Source: Leptasterias polaris
Lineage: Eukaryota; Echinodermata; Asteroidea; Forcipulatida; Asteriidae
Length of the DNA: 64,000 nucleotides
NCBI GenBank assembly: GCA_037783415.1
Contig: JAZGTN010000026.1
Coordinates: 1,757,001 to 1,821,000, forward strand
Direction of reading: 5' to 3'
Shown here: positions 1 to 12,270 of the stretch, in pieces
Position numbering within the stretch: the first letter of the stretch is position 1
Layout of the letters: each line of letters starts with the position of its first letter
Position numbers and translations under genes: made by a program
Notes under the pieces: generated by a model
The model's database searches: none
What the model saw: only the letters and a program-made list of their open reading frames with translations
What the model was told of the DNA's origin: nothing

Positions 1-493
1 CTTGTGGCTACAAGGTGTCTGGTTCTCAACACAAAATGTGAAAAGGCCCTCAGTCATTCAAACACCGATATTTTTATTTATTATTTTTGGTTTTGCACGA
101 GGCATTTTAGTTTATGTTATTTCTGTTTTTCTCTGTATTACATAATCAATTAAAACAAAATTAATTAAACAATTAATTAAAAAAGGCAAATAATCTTAGA
201 CAATAGCTAGGCATGAAAAGCAGTCATTTAAATGTAAAACATCTTCAGAATTGCACAGAAAACATGTTCAATACCTTTTTGATGGTGTGTTACCATCTTT
301 TGGCCATTTCCAGCATTACCAGATTACAGTAAAGTAGAGGGGCGTGGCCTCACTTAAGGGTTTTAATCAACCTTTTTCATCAATGTCTGCCCGAGGTTTT
401 CATCTATTATTTTTTTCTAGGTCAAAGGACGGCTTAAATGCCATTGATAAAGAATTCATTTGGAACAGTGATGATTTATTTTATTGCACTTAC

Positions 494-607
494 TTATCTC
501 GCACCGAATTCCTTCGAAACCAGATGGACATCCACAAAGGTAAGCATTCACTAGATCTGTGCATTGTCCTCCATTCAAACACGGGCTGCTAAAACATTCA
601 TCGATAT
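494..607 (-). CDS. EGF exon C, unit 1 (calcium-binding type)
   Basis: Encodes [10 protein letters not shown], then a [26 protein letters not shown] pattern: six cysteines and the D-x-D-E-C plus D-x4-Y calcium-binding signature. The acceptor is ATTAG and the donor GTAAGT. Both borders are phase 1; the exon ends in A, so the junction codon with a following AT-starting exon is Asn. The first loop C-F-S-S-P-C fits the O-glucose consensus C-x-S-x-P-C. This is one domain of a giant extracellular multi-EGF protein (Notch, fibropellin or similar architecture); the gene itself is not identifiable. Confidence 0.88.
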
Positions 608-838
608 CTAATGCACAAAGGTAAAAACAGATTTATTATTAGTGTTGGTTCAAGACGCTTTGCTGGTCTCCGGTTGACAGCAGTTTGTGGTTGACAGCAC
701 CCTCTGTCAGCAAGGGAAATAAACAACAATCTCACTCGGCTTCGCTTTGTTAAATGGAATAGTCCAGATTTCACCTTGTGCCTATATTCTGCAACAATGC
801 ACTCAAATGCATTCAATATTTGTATAATATATACCAAC

Positions 839-952
839 CTATCTCACACTGAGCTCCTGTGAACCCTCCTTGACAAACACACTGGAAACCATTCGCTGAA
901 CCAATACATGTTTCTCTGTTCGGACACGGTCTGCTTTCACATGCATTAGGAA
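839..952 (-). CDS. EGF exon B, unit 1 (non-calcium type)
   Basis: Begins V-P-N-A-C instead of D-x-N-E-C, so it lacks the calcium-binding signature. Six cysteines are present (CESRPC, CPNRETC, CVC, CQGGFTGAQC). It fits three EGF glycosylation consensuses: O-glucose (C-E-S-R-P-C), O-fucose (C-PNRE-T-C) and O-GlcNAc (C-QGG-F-T-G-AQ-C). The acceptor is TTAG. The donor GTTGGT is weak but is the only phase-1 choice that keeps the frame into exon C. Confidence 0.85.
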   Translation of the reverse strand, partial: FLMHVKADRVRTEKHVLVQRMVSSVFVKEGSQELSVR

Positions 953-1030
953 CTAATTAAATACAAACAGATGGAAGGCATATTGTCAATCTTTAAATAT
1001 TAACACACTGATATATTTAGGCATTCTAAA

Positions 1031-1380
1031 GCTCCCTGAGCCATGCCGTTGGATGTGGCTCAAGCTCCTAGAGCCCTGCCCTTAGGTGAGATTGAAGCTC
1101 CCTGAGCAACGCCCTTGGATGTGGTTCAAGATCCTACAGCCCTGCCCTTAGGTGAGATTGAAGCTCCCTGAACCACGACCTTAGGTGAGGCTCCAGCTCC
1201 CAGAGCCACGCCCTTAGGTGAGGTTCAAACTCCCAGAACCACGCCCTTGGATGTGGCTCAAGCTACCCGAACCACGCCCTTGGATGTGGCTCAAGCTACC
1301 TGAGCCACGCCCTTAGATGTGGCTCAAGCTCCTTGAGCCATGCCCTTGGATGTGGCTCCAACTCCCTGAGCCACGCCCTG
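1031..1380. repeat. 33-bp minisatellite, unit 1
   Basis: About 10.6 copies of a 33-bp monomer of the form GCTCCCTGAGCCACGCCC + TTGGATGTGGCTCAA. GAGCCAC and GTGGCTC inside the monomer are complementary, so each copy can form a small hairpin. It is intronic, between exons B and A. Confidence 0.9.
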
Positions 1381-1724
1381 AATGTGCAGTTTTAGCTTCA
1401 ACATACTTGTAGTGCTCTCTTTTAAAAATTAAGTAAATTTTTCAAAATCTGTTACTGTCTGGAAATTGTCCTTTTCAAATAACATTAATTGCTGTTTTTA
1501 AAACCAAAATCAGTTTGGACACTTTCTTTTCTTCATTTTTGTGGGTGGGGAGGGGGGTTCTTTTTGTATTCGCGAGTGTTTTGAGGTTTTAATTTTTAAA
1601 ACGGATACCTCCTTACTGTCTGAAAGTGGCTGCAATTGTTAATACTACTTGTGTTTTAATCTGAGGGTTCTTTGGGGTACTTTTTGCCGACGTTCTTTAA
1701 GGGACACTACGAGACTATAGTTAC

Positions 1725-1838
1725 CTGTCTGACATTGCACACCAGTATAGCCAGGCAGGCATGTACAGTGATACTCATTGACCAAATCTGTACAAAGCGC
1801 CTGATTGAAACATGGGAAACTGCTGCACTCATTTATAT
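1725..1838 (-). CDS. EGF exon A, unit 1 (calcium-binding type)
   Basis: Encodes [16 protein letters not shown], then [11 protein letters not shown] and [11 protein letters not shown]. It has six cysteines, the calcium-binding signature, an O-glucose consensus (C-S-S-F-P-C) and an O-GlcNAc consensus ([10 protein letters not shown]), but no O-fucose site. The acceptor follows a T-rich tract ending GCAG; the donor is GTAACT. Confidence 0.9.
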
Positions 1839-2716
1839 CTGCAAAAAAAGGCATTTATTGAAAGGAAAAGAAAAAGGAAAGGGATGTGTAGTTTAAAACA
1901 GTTAAGATACCGTGTCAAACAGAAAAACAATATTTGTAATTTAAATCAGTTCAGAGAGAGGTCCAGGCTCTGTGGCTCTTTTGTAAACAGGTGGGGTCAT
2001 GGGTAAAATGGCCTATAGGCCTTTGCAGTGATCTGGCCACCAGCCTTACATCCACTTTTCCTTTGCAAAAAGGACACTTTGCTATAAGATGAAGATGGTG
2101 TCAATCTGATTATGCTACACTGTACAAAATAAATTTCCTCCGAGCCTCAATTTGAGAACATTTAGATTTCTACACTGGAAAAAACACAAGATGGCTTTTA
2201 ACATGGTAATAATCTGCTCAATCTCCAATTCAATGAACGGATGATGCAAGTCTCTCGCGTATTTGATCATTTTGGAAACCTTGGATCCCAACACACATTG
2301 TCTTAATAACGCACAGAATCAATGAAAGAGGTGTGAGACTTTCTGTGAGCACAAAATAAAACCACAAATTGATCTGAAAATAATTCTGTTACAAAGACAG
2401 TGTAAAAGTGAAAATGCAACAGAGAGATTCCAGTGTCTGATGGCACCCTACCTAAAAAAATTACTAAAAAGTAAAACAGTGTCAATAAATTTGCGATGAA
2501 AAAAACCCAAACATGTGTATTAGTATTTATAGGCAATGAGCCAAACAGTCAAACCGCTGTGGCCTTCTGTTTTGTCTAGCATATCACTGCATTGTCCTCA
2601 CATTATTTCATGCATCACTTATGACCTAGCCAATTTGACACCATACATCAATGTTTCTAAATATCAGCAAGTCACATGGTCAGGATTGTTTGTTTGTTTA
2701 GGCAACCCTGTATCAG

Positions 2717-3902
2717 ACCTGTAAATGGGTAAAACAGTGGACAACACTAACTTTTTAACCTGTATATGGGTTAACAGTGTACAACACTAACTTTTTAACC
2801 TGTATTATGGGTTAACAGTGTACAACACTAACTTTTGAACCTGTATATGGGTCAACAGTGTACAACACTAACTTTTGAACCTGTATATGGGTTAACAGTG
2901 TACAACACCAGGCCTCAAACTTCAACATTTTTAGGGCAAGGCCACTTTGGCCTTGGAGCAAGCCAAATTTTGGAGGGCACCAAGGCCAATAGATTGGGCA
3001 CCAAGGCCAAAAATGCAAATTTAAAAAAGGCACGAAGGCCATCAATAAATAAATAGTTGTAAATCAAAATAACACTGTAATGCATTAGTTGGTTACCCTA
3101 AAAAGTTTTTCACACAAAATAAAAATAATATAAATTGGAAAATTGGCCAGAGGTTCCCCTATGGGTGGTTAACCCAATGAAACAATTTGCATGAATAAAA
3201 TATTGACAAATCACATCTTATTCATAAACAAACTGTAAACCTTTAAGCCACCAGATGTCAACACACTTTCCAGGTTAAAAAGAACACAACATCCACTCCT
3301 ATGAGTCACAAAACCAGGTCACAAAACCACAAAGACACCGCATGCAACCGGCAAGTCTTTTGAGTGAAGCAAGAGTATTACAACTAAAACAATTGTATAA
3401 CAAACTATAGAGGATTAAGATAAGAGTAATTGGGTCTCAATAGAAGTGTCAATCATTCTCCCAGGTGATGCCTGGATAGTGTCTGGGGCCAACATTAAAT
3501 AAAGAAAAGGATCTCCAACTGTCGGCTTCGTCTGTGTAGAAAAGTTTGTTTTTTTGTAATCATTGACAACTGTGTAAAAAATATTCCGAAAAATCGCGGC
3601 AGCTGGTGCTTCTGAACAATACTGATAATGTATTTAACTTCTATTAAAAAGGGCACCACGGCCAAAGGGAATTAAGGGCACGGCAATTATGGCTTTGAAG
3701 AAGGTGATTTTTGGAAGGGCACCACGGCCAGTAACAAGGGCACCGACGGCCATGGCCGTCGTGGCCGCCGGGAAGTTTGAGGCCTGCAACACTAACTTTT
3801 GAACCTGTATTATGGGTTAACAGTGTACAACACTAACTTTTGAACCTGTATGGGTTAACAGTGTACAACACTAACTTTTTAACCTGTATATGGGTTAACA
3901 GT
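2717..3902. repeat. 40-bp minisatellite, unit 1 (split by a hAT-like element)
   Basis: Tandem 40-41 bp monomers of the form ACAACACTAACTTTTTAACC + TGTATATGGGTTAACAGTGT. The parts are 2717-2908 and 3787-3902, with the insertion between them. TTAACC and GGTTAA in each monomer are complementary across a short loop. Confidence 0.9.
2909..3786. mobile_element. hAT-like non-autonomous DNA transposon
   Basis: 878 bp with 15-bp perfect inverted termini CAGGCCTCAAACTTC, flanked by a 6-bp direct repeat CAACAC that is single-copy in the neighbouring monomers. CAG...CTG ends suggest hAT, though hAT normally duplicates 8 bp. There is no coding capacity. Its interior is related to the 13536-14599 element (shared motif GGCAAGGCCACTTTGG or close variants). 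It sits inside the 40-bp array. Confidence 0.7.
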
Positions 3903-4774
3903 GCAGTGATGGGAAGTTCACGTTTAATTTACATGTTGAAATGAAATACACAAAACCAACATTTCAAAAACTTAACCTTGAAGTGAGGGGAAAGGGGTAA
4001 TAGACGGTACCAAACAATCATTAATTAAGCCATATCTCCAAAGTTCAATGACCTGGGAGAGTGAAATTCAGTGATAGCCTCATCTGAACCATTCCACATA
4101 TCTAAGAGGGGTTCCAGATTTTTTGTTTTTTTAAGGGGACAAACAATTTTTTGGCACCCATGTACTTACCATGTAAATATCACATGTCAAATACCATAGA
4201 TCAAGGACGGACCTACCAATATAAAACCCTTTCATAAGCGGAACCGTCTGTTTATCGTGTGTCTGCTTATTATTGTCAACAGCTTGTGGCTACAAGGTGT
4301 CTGGTTCTCAACACAAAATGTGAAAAGGCCCTTCAGTCATTCAAACACCGATATTTTTATTTATTATTTTTGGTTTTGCACGAGGCATTTTAGTTTGTTA
4401 TTTCTGTTTTTCTCTGTATTACATAATCAATTAAAACAAAATTAATTAAACAATTAATTAAAAAAGGCAAATAATCTTAGACAATAGCTAGGCATGAAAA
4501 GCAGTCATTTAAATGTAAAACATCTTCAGAATTGCACAGAAAACATGTTCAATACCTTTTTGATGGTGTGTTACCATCTTTTGGCCATTTCCAGCATTAC
4601 CAGATTACAGTAAAATAGAGGGGCGTGGCCTCACTTAAAGGTTTTAATCAACCTTTTTCATCAATGTCTGCCCGAGGTTTTCATCTATTATTTTTTTCTA
4701 GGTCAAAGGACGGCTTAAATGCCATTGATAAAGAATTCATTTGGAACAGTGATGATTTATTTTATTGCACTTAC

Positions 4775-4888
4775 TTATCTCGCACCGAATTCCTTCGAAA
4801 CCAGATGGACATCCACAAAGGTAAGCATTCACTAGATCTGTGCATTGTCCTCCATTCAAACACGGGCTGCTAAAACATTCATCGATAT
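4775..4888 (-). CDS. EGF exon C, unit 2
   Basis: Same reading as the unit 1 C exon ([10 protein letters not shown]... CEI) and same splice borders. Confidence 0.88.
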
Positions 4889-5119
4889 CTAATGCACAAA
4901 GGTAAAAACAGATTTATTATTAGTGTTGGTTCAAGACGCTTTGCTGGTCTCCGGTTGACAGCAGTTTGTGGTTGACAGCACCCTCTGTCAGCAAGGGAAA
5001 TAAACAACAATCTCACTCGGCTTCGCTTTGTTAAATGGAATAGTCCAGATTTCACCTTGTGCCTATATTCTGCAACAATGCACTCAAATGCATTCAATAT
5101 TTGTATAATATATACCAAC

Positions 5120-5233
5120 CTATCTCACACTGAGCTCCTGTGAACCCTCCTTGACAAACACACTGGAAACCATTCGCTGAACCAATACATGTTTCTCTGT
5201 TCGGACACGGTCTGCTTTCACATGCATTAGGAA
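5120..5233 (-). CDS. EGF exon B, unit 2
   Basis: Same VPNACESRPC reading and splice sites as in unit 1. Confidence 0.85.
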   Translation of the reverse strand, partial: FLMHVKADRVRTEKHVLVQRMVSSVFVKEGSQELSVR

Positions 5234-5311
5234 CTAATTAAATACAAACAGATGGAAGGCATATTGTCAATCTTTAAATATTAACACACTGATATATTTA
5301 GGCATTCTAAA

Positions 5312-5661
5312 GCTCCCTGAGCCATGCCGTTGGATGTGGCTCAAGCTCCTAGAGCCCTGCCCTTAGGTGAGATTGAAGCTCCCTGAGCAACGCCCTTGGA
5401 TGTGGTTCAAGATCCTACAGCCCTGCCCTTAGGTGAGATTGAAGCTCCCTGAACCACGACCTTAGGTGAGGCTCCAGCTCCCAGAGCCACGCCCTTAGGT
5501 GAGGTTCAAACTCCCAGAACCACGCCCTTGGATGTGGCTCAAGCTACCCGAACCACGCCCTTGGATGTGGCTCAAGCTACCTGAGCCACGCCCTTAGATG
5601 TGGCTCAAGCTCCTTGAGCCATGCCCTTGGATGTGGCTCCAACTCCCTGAGCCACGCCCTG
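5312..5661. repeat. 33-bp minisatellite, unit 2
   Basis: 350 bp, same length and monomer order as in unit 1. Confidence 0.9.
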
Positions 5662-6003
5662 AATGTGCAGTTTTAGCTTCAACATACTTGTAGTGCTCTC
5701 TTTTAAAAATTAAGTAAATTTTTCAAAATCTGTTACTGTCTGGAAATTGTCCTTTTCAAATAACATTAATTGCTGTTTTTAAAACCAAAATCAGTTTGGA
5801 CACTTTCTTTTCTTCATTTTTGTGGGTGGGGAGGGGGGTTCTTTTTGTATTCGCGAGTGTTTTGAGGTTTTAATTTTTAAAACGGATACCTCCTTACTGT
5901 CTGAAAGTGGCTGCAATTGTTAATACTACTTGTGTTTTAATCTGAGGGTTCTTTGGGGTACTTTTTGCCGACGTTCTTTAAGGGACACTACGAGACTAGT
6001 TAC

Positions 6004-6117
6004 CTGTCTGACATTGCACACCAGTATAGCCAGGCAGGCATGTACAGTGATACTCATTGACCAAATCTGTACAAAGCGCCTGATTGAAACATGGGAAACT
6101 GCTGCACTCATTTATAT
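6004..6117 (-). CDS. EGF exon A, unit 2
   Basis: [10 protein letters not shown]... VQCQT. A 2-bp deletion just beyond the donor, relative to unit 1, lies in the intron and leaves the exon intact. Confidence 0.88.
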
Positions 6118-6995
6118 CTGCAAAAAAAGGCATTTATTGAAAGGAAAAGAAAAAGGAAAGGGATGTGTAGTTTAAAACAGTTAAGATACCGTGTCAAACA
6201 GAAAAACAATATTTGTAATTTAAATCAGTTCAGAGAGAGGTCCAGGCTCTGTGGCTCTTTTGTAAACAGGTGGGGTCATGGGTAAAATGGCCTATAGGCC
6301 TTTGCAGTGATCTGGCCACCAGCCTTACATCCACTTTTCCTTTGCAAAAAGGACACTTTGCTATAAGATGAAGATGGTGTCAATCTGATTATGCTACACT
6401 GTACAAAATAAATTTCCTCCGAGCCTCATTTTGAGAATATTTAGATTTCTACACTGGAAAAAACACAAGATGGCTTTTAACATGGTAATAATCTGCTCAA
6501 TCTCCAATTCAATGAATGGATGATGCAAGTCTCTCGCGTATTTGATCATTTTGGAAACCTTGGATCCCAACACACATTGTCTTAATAACGCACAGAATCA
6601 ATGAAAGAGGTGTGAGACTTTCTGTGAGCACAAAATAAAACCACAAATTGATCTGAAAATAATTCTGTTACAAAGACAGTGTAAAAGTGAAAATGCAACA
6701 GAGAGATTCCAGTGTCTGATGGCACCCTACCTAAAAAAATTACTAAAAAATAAAACAGTGTCAATTAATTTGCGATGAAAAAAACCCAAACATGTGTATT
6801 AGTATTTATAGGCAATGAGCCAAACAGTCCAACCGCTGTGGCCTTCTGTTTTGTCTAGCATATCACTGCATTGTCCTCACATTATTTCATGCATCACTTA
6901 TGACCTAGCCAATTTGACACCATACATCAATGTTTCTAAATATCAGCAAGTCACATGGTCAGGATTGTTTGTTTGTTTAGGCAACCCTGTATCAG

Positions 6996-7341
6996 ACCTG
7001 TAAATGGGTAAAACAGTGGACAACACTAACTTTTTAACCTGTATATGGGTTAACAGTGTACAACACTAACTTTTTAACCTGTATTATGGGTTAACAGTGT
7101 ACAACACTAACTTTTTAACCTGTATTATGGGTTAACAGTGTACAACACTAACTTTTGAACCTGTATATGGGTCAACAGTGTACAACACTAACTTTTGAAC
7201 CTGTATATGGGTTAACAGTGTACAACACTAACTTTTTAACCTGTATTATGGGTTAACAGTGTACAACACTAACTTTTGAACCTGTATATGGGTTAACAGT
7301 GTACAACACTAACTTTTTAACCTGTATATGGGTTAACAGTG
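6996..7341. repeat. 40-bp minisatellite, unit 2
   Basis: About 8.5 monomers mixing the TATATGGG and TATTATGGG variants. Confidence 0.9.
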
Positions 7342-8214
7342 CAGTGATGGGAAGTTCACGTTTAATTTACATGTTGAAATGAAATACACAAAACCAACAT
7401 TTCAAAAACTTAACCTTGAAGTGAGGGGAAAGGGGTAATAGACGGTACCAAACAATCATTAATTAAGCCATATCTCCAAAGTTCAATGACCTGGGAGAGT
7501 GAAATTCAGTGATAGCCTCATCTGAACCATTCCACATATCTAAGAGGGGTTCCAGATTTTTTGTTTTTTTAAGGGGACAAACAATTTTTTGACACCCATG
7601 TACTTACCATGTAAATATCACATGTCAAATACCATAGATCAAGGACGGACCTACCAATATAAAACCCTTTCATAAGCGGAACCGTCTGTTTATCGTGTGT
7701 CTGCTTATTATTGTCAACAGCTTGTGGCTACAAGGTGTCTGGTTCTCAACACAAAATGTGAAAAGGCCCTTCAGTCATTCAAACACCGATATTTTTATTT
7801 ATTATTTTTGGTTTTGCACGAGGCATTTTAGTTTATGTTATTTCTGTTTTTCTCTGTATTACATAATCAATTAAAACAAAATTAATTAAACAATTAATTA
7901 AAAAAGGCAAATAATCTTAGACAATAGCTAGGCATGAAAAGCAGTCATTTAAATGTAAAACATCTTCAGAATTGCACAGAAAACATGTTCAATACCTTTT
8001 TGATGGTGTGTTACCATCTTTTGGCCATTTCCAGCATTACCAGATTACAGTAAAGTAGAGGGGCGTGGCCTCACTTAAGGGTTTTAATCAACCTTTTTCA
8101 TCAATGTCTGCCCGAGGTTTTCATCTATTATTTTTTTCTAGGTCAAAGGACGGCTTAAATGCCATTGATAAAGAATTCATTTGGAACAGTGATGATTTAT
8201 TTTATTGCACTTAC

Positions 8215-8328
8215 TTATCTCGCACCGAATTCCTTCGAAACCAGATGGACATCCACAAAGGTAAGCATTCACTAGATCTGTGCATTGTCCTCCATTCAAA
8301 CACGGGCTGCTAAAACATTCATCGATAT
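8215..8328 (-). CDS. EGF exon C, unit 3
   Basis: Same 38-residue reading as units 1 and 2. Confidence 0.88.
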
Positions 8329-8559
8329 CTAATGCACAAAGGTAAAAACAGATTTATTATTAGTGTTGGTTCAAGACGCTTTGCTGGTCTCCGGTTGACA
8401 GCAGTTTGTGGTTGACAGCACCCTCTGTCAGCAAGGGAAATAAACAACAATCTCACTCGGCTTCGCTTTGTTAAATGGAATAGTCCAGATTTCACCTTGT
8501 GCCTATATTCTGCAACAATGCACTCAAATGCATTCAATATTTGTATAATATATACCAAC

Positions 8560-8673
8560 CTATCTCACACTGAGCTCCTGTGAACCCTCCTTGACAAACA
8601 CACTGGAAACCATTCGCTGAACCAATACATGTTTCTCTGTTCGGACACGGTCTGCTTTCACATGCATTAGGAA
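8560..8673 (-). CDS. EGF exon B, unit 3
   Basis: VPNACESRPC... GAQCEI, unchanged. Confidence 0.85.
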   Translation of the reverse strand, partial: FLMHVKADRVRTEKHVLVQRMVSSVFVKEGSQELSVR

Positions 8674-8751
8674 CTAATTAAATACAAACAGATGGAAGGC
8701 ATATTGTCAATCTTTAAATATTAACACACTGATATATTTAGGCATTCTAAA

Positions 8752-9101
8752 GCTCCCTGAGCCATGCCGTTGGATGTGGCTCAAGCTCCTAGAGCCCTGC
8801 CCTTAGGTGAGATTGAAGCTCCCTGAGCAACGCCCTTGGATGTGGTTCAAGATCCTACAGCCCTGCCCTTAGGTGAGATTGAAGCTCCCTGAACCACGAC
8901 CTTAGGTGAGGCTCCAGCTCCCAGAGCCACGCCCTTAGGTGAGGTTCAAACTCCCAGAACCACACCCTTGGATGTGGCTCAAGCTACCCGAACCACGCCC
9001 TTGGATGTGGCTCAAGCTACCTGAGCCACGCCCTTAGATGTGGCTCAAGCTCCTTGAGCCATGCCCTTGGATGTGGCTCCAACTCCCTGAGCCACGCCCT
9101 G
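8752..9101. repeat. 33-bp minisatellite, unit 3
   Basis: 350 bp; one monomer has CACACCC in place of CACGCCC. Confidence 0.9.
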
Positions 9102-9443
9102 AATGTGCAGTTTTAGCTTCAACATACTTGTAGTGCTCTCTTTTAAAAATTAAGTAAATTTTTCAAAATCTGTTACTGTCTGGAAATTGTCCTTTTCAAA
9201 TAACATTAATTGCTGTTTTTAAAACCAAAATCAGTTTGGACACTTTCTTTTCTTCATTTTTGTGGGTGGGGAGGGGGGTTCTTTTTGTATTCGCTAGTGT
9301 TTTGAGGTTTTAATTTTTAAAACGGATACCTCCTTACTGTCTGAAAGTGGCTGCAATTGTTAATACTACTTGTGTTTTAATCTGAGGGTTCTTTGGGGTA
9401 CTTTTTGCCGACGTTCTTTAAGGGACACTACGAGACTAGTTAC

Positions 9444-9557
9444 CTGTCTGACATTGCACACCAGTATAGCCAGGCAGGCATGTACAGTGATACTCATTGA
9501 CCAAATCTGTACAAAGCGCCTGATTGAAACATGGGAAACTGCTGCACTCATTTATAT
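9444..9557 (-). CDS. EGF exon A, unit 3
   Basis: [10 protein letters not shown] reading, intact splice sites. Confidence 0.88.
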
Positions 9558-10435
9558 CTGCAAAAAAAGGCATTTATTGAAAGGAAAAGAAAAAGGAAAG
9601 GGATGTGTAGTTTAAAACAGTTAAGATACCGTGTCAAACAGAAAAACAATATTTGTAATTTAAATCAGTTCAGAGAGAGGTCCAGGCTCTGTGGCTCTTT
9701 TGTAAACAGGTGGGGTCATGGGTAAAATGGCCTATAGGCCTTTGCAGTGATCTGGCCACCAGCCTTACATCCACTTTTCCTTTGCAAAAAGGACACTTTG
9801 CTATAAGATGAAGATGGTGTCAATCTGATTATGCTACACTGTACAAAATAAATTTCCTCCGAGCCTCATTTTGAGAACATTTAGATTTCTACACTGGAAA
9901 AAACACAAGATGGCTTTTAACATGGTAATAATCTGCTCAATCTCCAATTCAATGAACGGATGATGTAAGTCTCTCGCGTATTTGATCATTTTGGAAACCT
10001 TGGATCCCAACACACATTGTCTTAATAACGCACAGAATCAATGAAAGAGGTGTGAGACTTTCTGTGAGCACAAAATAAAACCACAAATTGATCTGAAAAT
10101 AATTCTGTTACAAAGACAGTGTAAAAGTGAAAATGCAACAGAGAGATTCCAGTGTCTGATGGCACCCTACCTAAAAAAATTACTAAAAAGTAAAACAGTG
10201 TCAATAAATTTGCGATGAAAAAAACCCAAACATGTGTATTAGTATTTATAGGCAATGAGCCAAACAGTCAAACCGCTGTGGCCTTCTGTTTTGTCTAGCA
10301 TATCACTGCATTGTCCTCACATTATTTCATGCATCACTTATGACCTAGCCAATTTGACACCATACATCAATGTTTCTAAATATCAGCAAGTCACATGGTC
10401 AGGATTGTTTGTTTGTTTAGGCAACCCTGTATCAG

Positions 10436-10860
10436 ACCTGTATGGTAAAACAGTGGACAACACTAACTTTTTAACCTGTATATGGGTTAACAGTGTACAA
10501 CACTAACTTTTTAACCTGTATTATGGGTTAACAGTGTACAACACTAACTTTTTAACCTGTATTATGGGTTAACAGTGTACAACACTAACTTTTTAACCTG
10601 TATTATGGGTTAACAGTGTACAACACTAACTTTTGAACCTGTATATGGGTTAACAGTGTACAACACTAACTTTTGAACCTGTATATGGGTTAACAGTGTA
10701 CAACACCAACTTTTTAACCTGTATTATGGGTTAACAGTGTACAACACTAACTTTTTAACCTGTATTATGGGTTAACAGTGTACAACACTAACTTTTGAAC
10801 CTGTATATGGGTTAACAGTGTACAACACTAACTTTTTAACCTGTATATGGGTTAACAGTG
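10436..10860. repeat. 40-bp minisatellite, unit 3
   Basis: About 10.5 monomers; the degenerate first monomer has lost a few bases (TATGGTAAAACAG). Confidence 0.9.
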
Positions 10861-11733
10861 CAGTGATGGGAAGTTCACGTTTAATTTACATGTTGAAATG
10901 AAATACACAAAACCAACATTTCAAAAACTTAACCTTGAAGTGAGGGGAAAGGGGTAATAGACGGTACCACACAATCATTAATTAAGCCATATCTCCAAAG
11001 TTCAATGACCTGGGGGAGTGAAATTCAGTGATAGCCTCATCTGAACCATTCCACATATCTAAGAGGGGTTCCAGATTTTTTGTTTTTTTAAGGGGACAAA
11101 CAATTTTTTGACACCCATGTACTTACCATGTAAATATCACATTTCAAATACCATAGATCAAGGACAGACCTACCAATATAAAACCCTTTCATAAGCGGAA
11201 CCATCTGTTTATCGTGTGTCTGCCTATTATTGTCAACAGCTTGTGGCTACAAGGTGTCTGGTTCTCAACACAAAATGTAAAAAGGCCCTTCAGTCATTCA
11301 AATACCGGTATTTTTATTTATTATTTTTGGTTTTGCACGAGGCGTTTTAGTTTATGTTATTTCTGTTTTTCTCTGTATTACATAATCAATTAAAACAAAA
11401 TTAATTAAACAATTAATTAAAAAAGGCAAATAATCTTAGACAATAGCTAGGCATGAAAAGCAGTCATTTAAATGTAAAACATCTTCAGAATTGCACAGAA
11501 AACATGTTCAATACCTTTTTGATGGTGTGTTACCATCTATTGGCCATTTCCAGCATTACCAGATTACAGTAAAGTAGAGGGGCGTGGCCTCACTTAAGGG
11601 TTTTAATCAACCTTTTTCATCAATGTCTGCCCGAGGTTTTCATCTATTATTTTTTTCTAGGTCAAAGGACGGCTTAAATGCCATTGATAAAGAATTCATT
11701 TGGAACAGTGATGATTTATTTTATTGCACTTAC

Positions 11734-11847
11734 TTATCTCGCACCGAATTCCTTCGAAACCAGATGGACATCCACAAAGGTAAGCATTCACTAGATCTGT
11801 GCATTGTCCTCCATTCAAACACGGGCTGCTAAAACATTCATCGATAT
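11734..11847 (-). CDS. EGF exon C, unit 4
   Basis: [10 protein letters not shown] reading, unchanged from unit 1. Confidence 0.88.
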
Positions 11848-12078
11848 CTAATGCACAAAGGTAAAAACAGATTTATTATTAGTGTTGGTTCAAGACACTT
11901 TGCTGGTCTCCGGTTGACAGCAGTTTGTGGTTGACAGCACCCTCTGTCAGCAAGGGAAATAAACAACAATCTCACTCGGCTTCGCTTTGTTAAATGGAAT
12001 AGTCCAGATTTCACCTTGTGCCTATATTCTGCAACAATGCACTCAAATGCATTCAATATTTGTATAATATTTACCAAC

Positions 12079-12192
12079 CTATCTCACACTGAGCTCCTGT
12101 GAACCCTCCTTGACAAACACACTGGAAACCATTCGCTGAACCAATACATGTTTCTCTGTTCGGACACGGTCTGCTGTCACATGCATTAGGAA
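12079..12192 (-). CDS. EGF exon B, unit 4
   Basis: VPNACDSRPC: Glu-to-Asp change in the first loop, shared with units 5 and 10. The O-glucose consensus is retained. Confidence 0.85.
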   Translation of the reverse strand, partial: FLMHVTADRVRTEKHVLVQRMVSSVFVKEGSQELSVR

Positions 12193-12270
12193 CTAATTAA
12201 ATACAAACAGATGGAAGGCATATTGTCAATCTTTAAATATTAACACACTGATATATTTAGGCATTCTAAA

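Larger units (their letters stand above)
1..4282 (-). repeat. Tandem EGF unit 1 (exons C-B-A)
   Basis: First of 12 tandem units; the unit start is set arbitrarily at the motif CTTGTGGCTACAAGG, which recurs near each following unit start. The left edge of the window cuts the array. Besides exons C, B and A it holds a 33-bp array, a 40-bp array and a hAT-like insertion. The rest is intron with no other EGF-like coding. Without the insertion it is about 3.4 kb. Confidence 0.9.
4283..7720 (-). repeat. Tandem EGF unit 2 (exons C-B-A)
   Basis: Near-identical to unit 1 but free of insertions, 3438 bp. It contains exons C, B and A and both minisatellites. The 1.0 kb between exon A and the 40-bp array shows nothing but intron. 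Confidence 0.9.
7721..11239 (-). repeat. Tandem EGF unit 3 (exons C-B-A)
   Basis: 3519 bp with no insertion. It is longer than unit 2 mainly through a longer 40-bp array. The remaining intron holds nothing recognisable. Confidence 0.9.

Noticed and set aside
344..592. Plus-strand open frame of 82 codons beginning at a non-ATG codon, repeated in nearly every unit
   Set aside because: It is antisense to EGF exon C and its donor, and recurs only because the unit is duplicated.
2303..2536. Minus-strand open frame with hydrophobic stretches repeated in most units
   Set aside because: No EGF cysteines, no matching splice context, and broken by small indels in some units; intronic.
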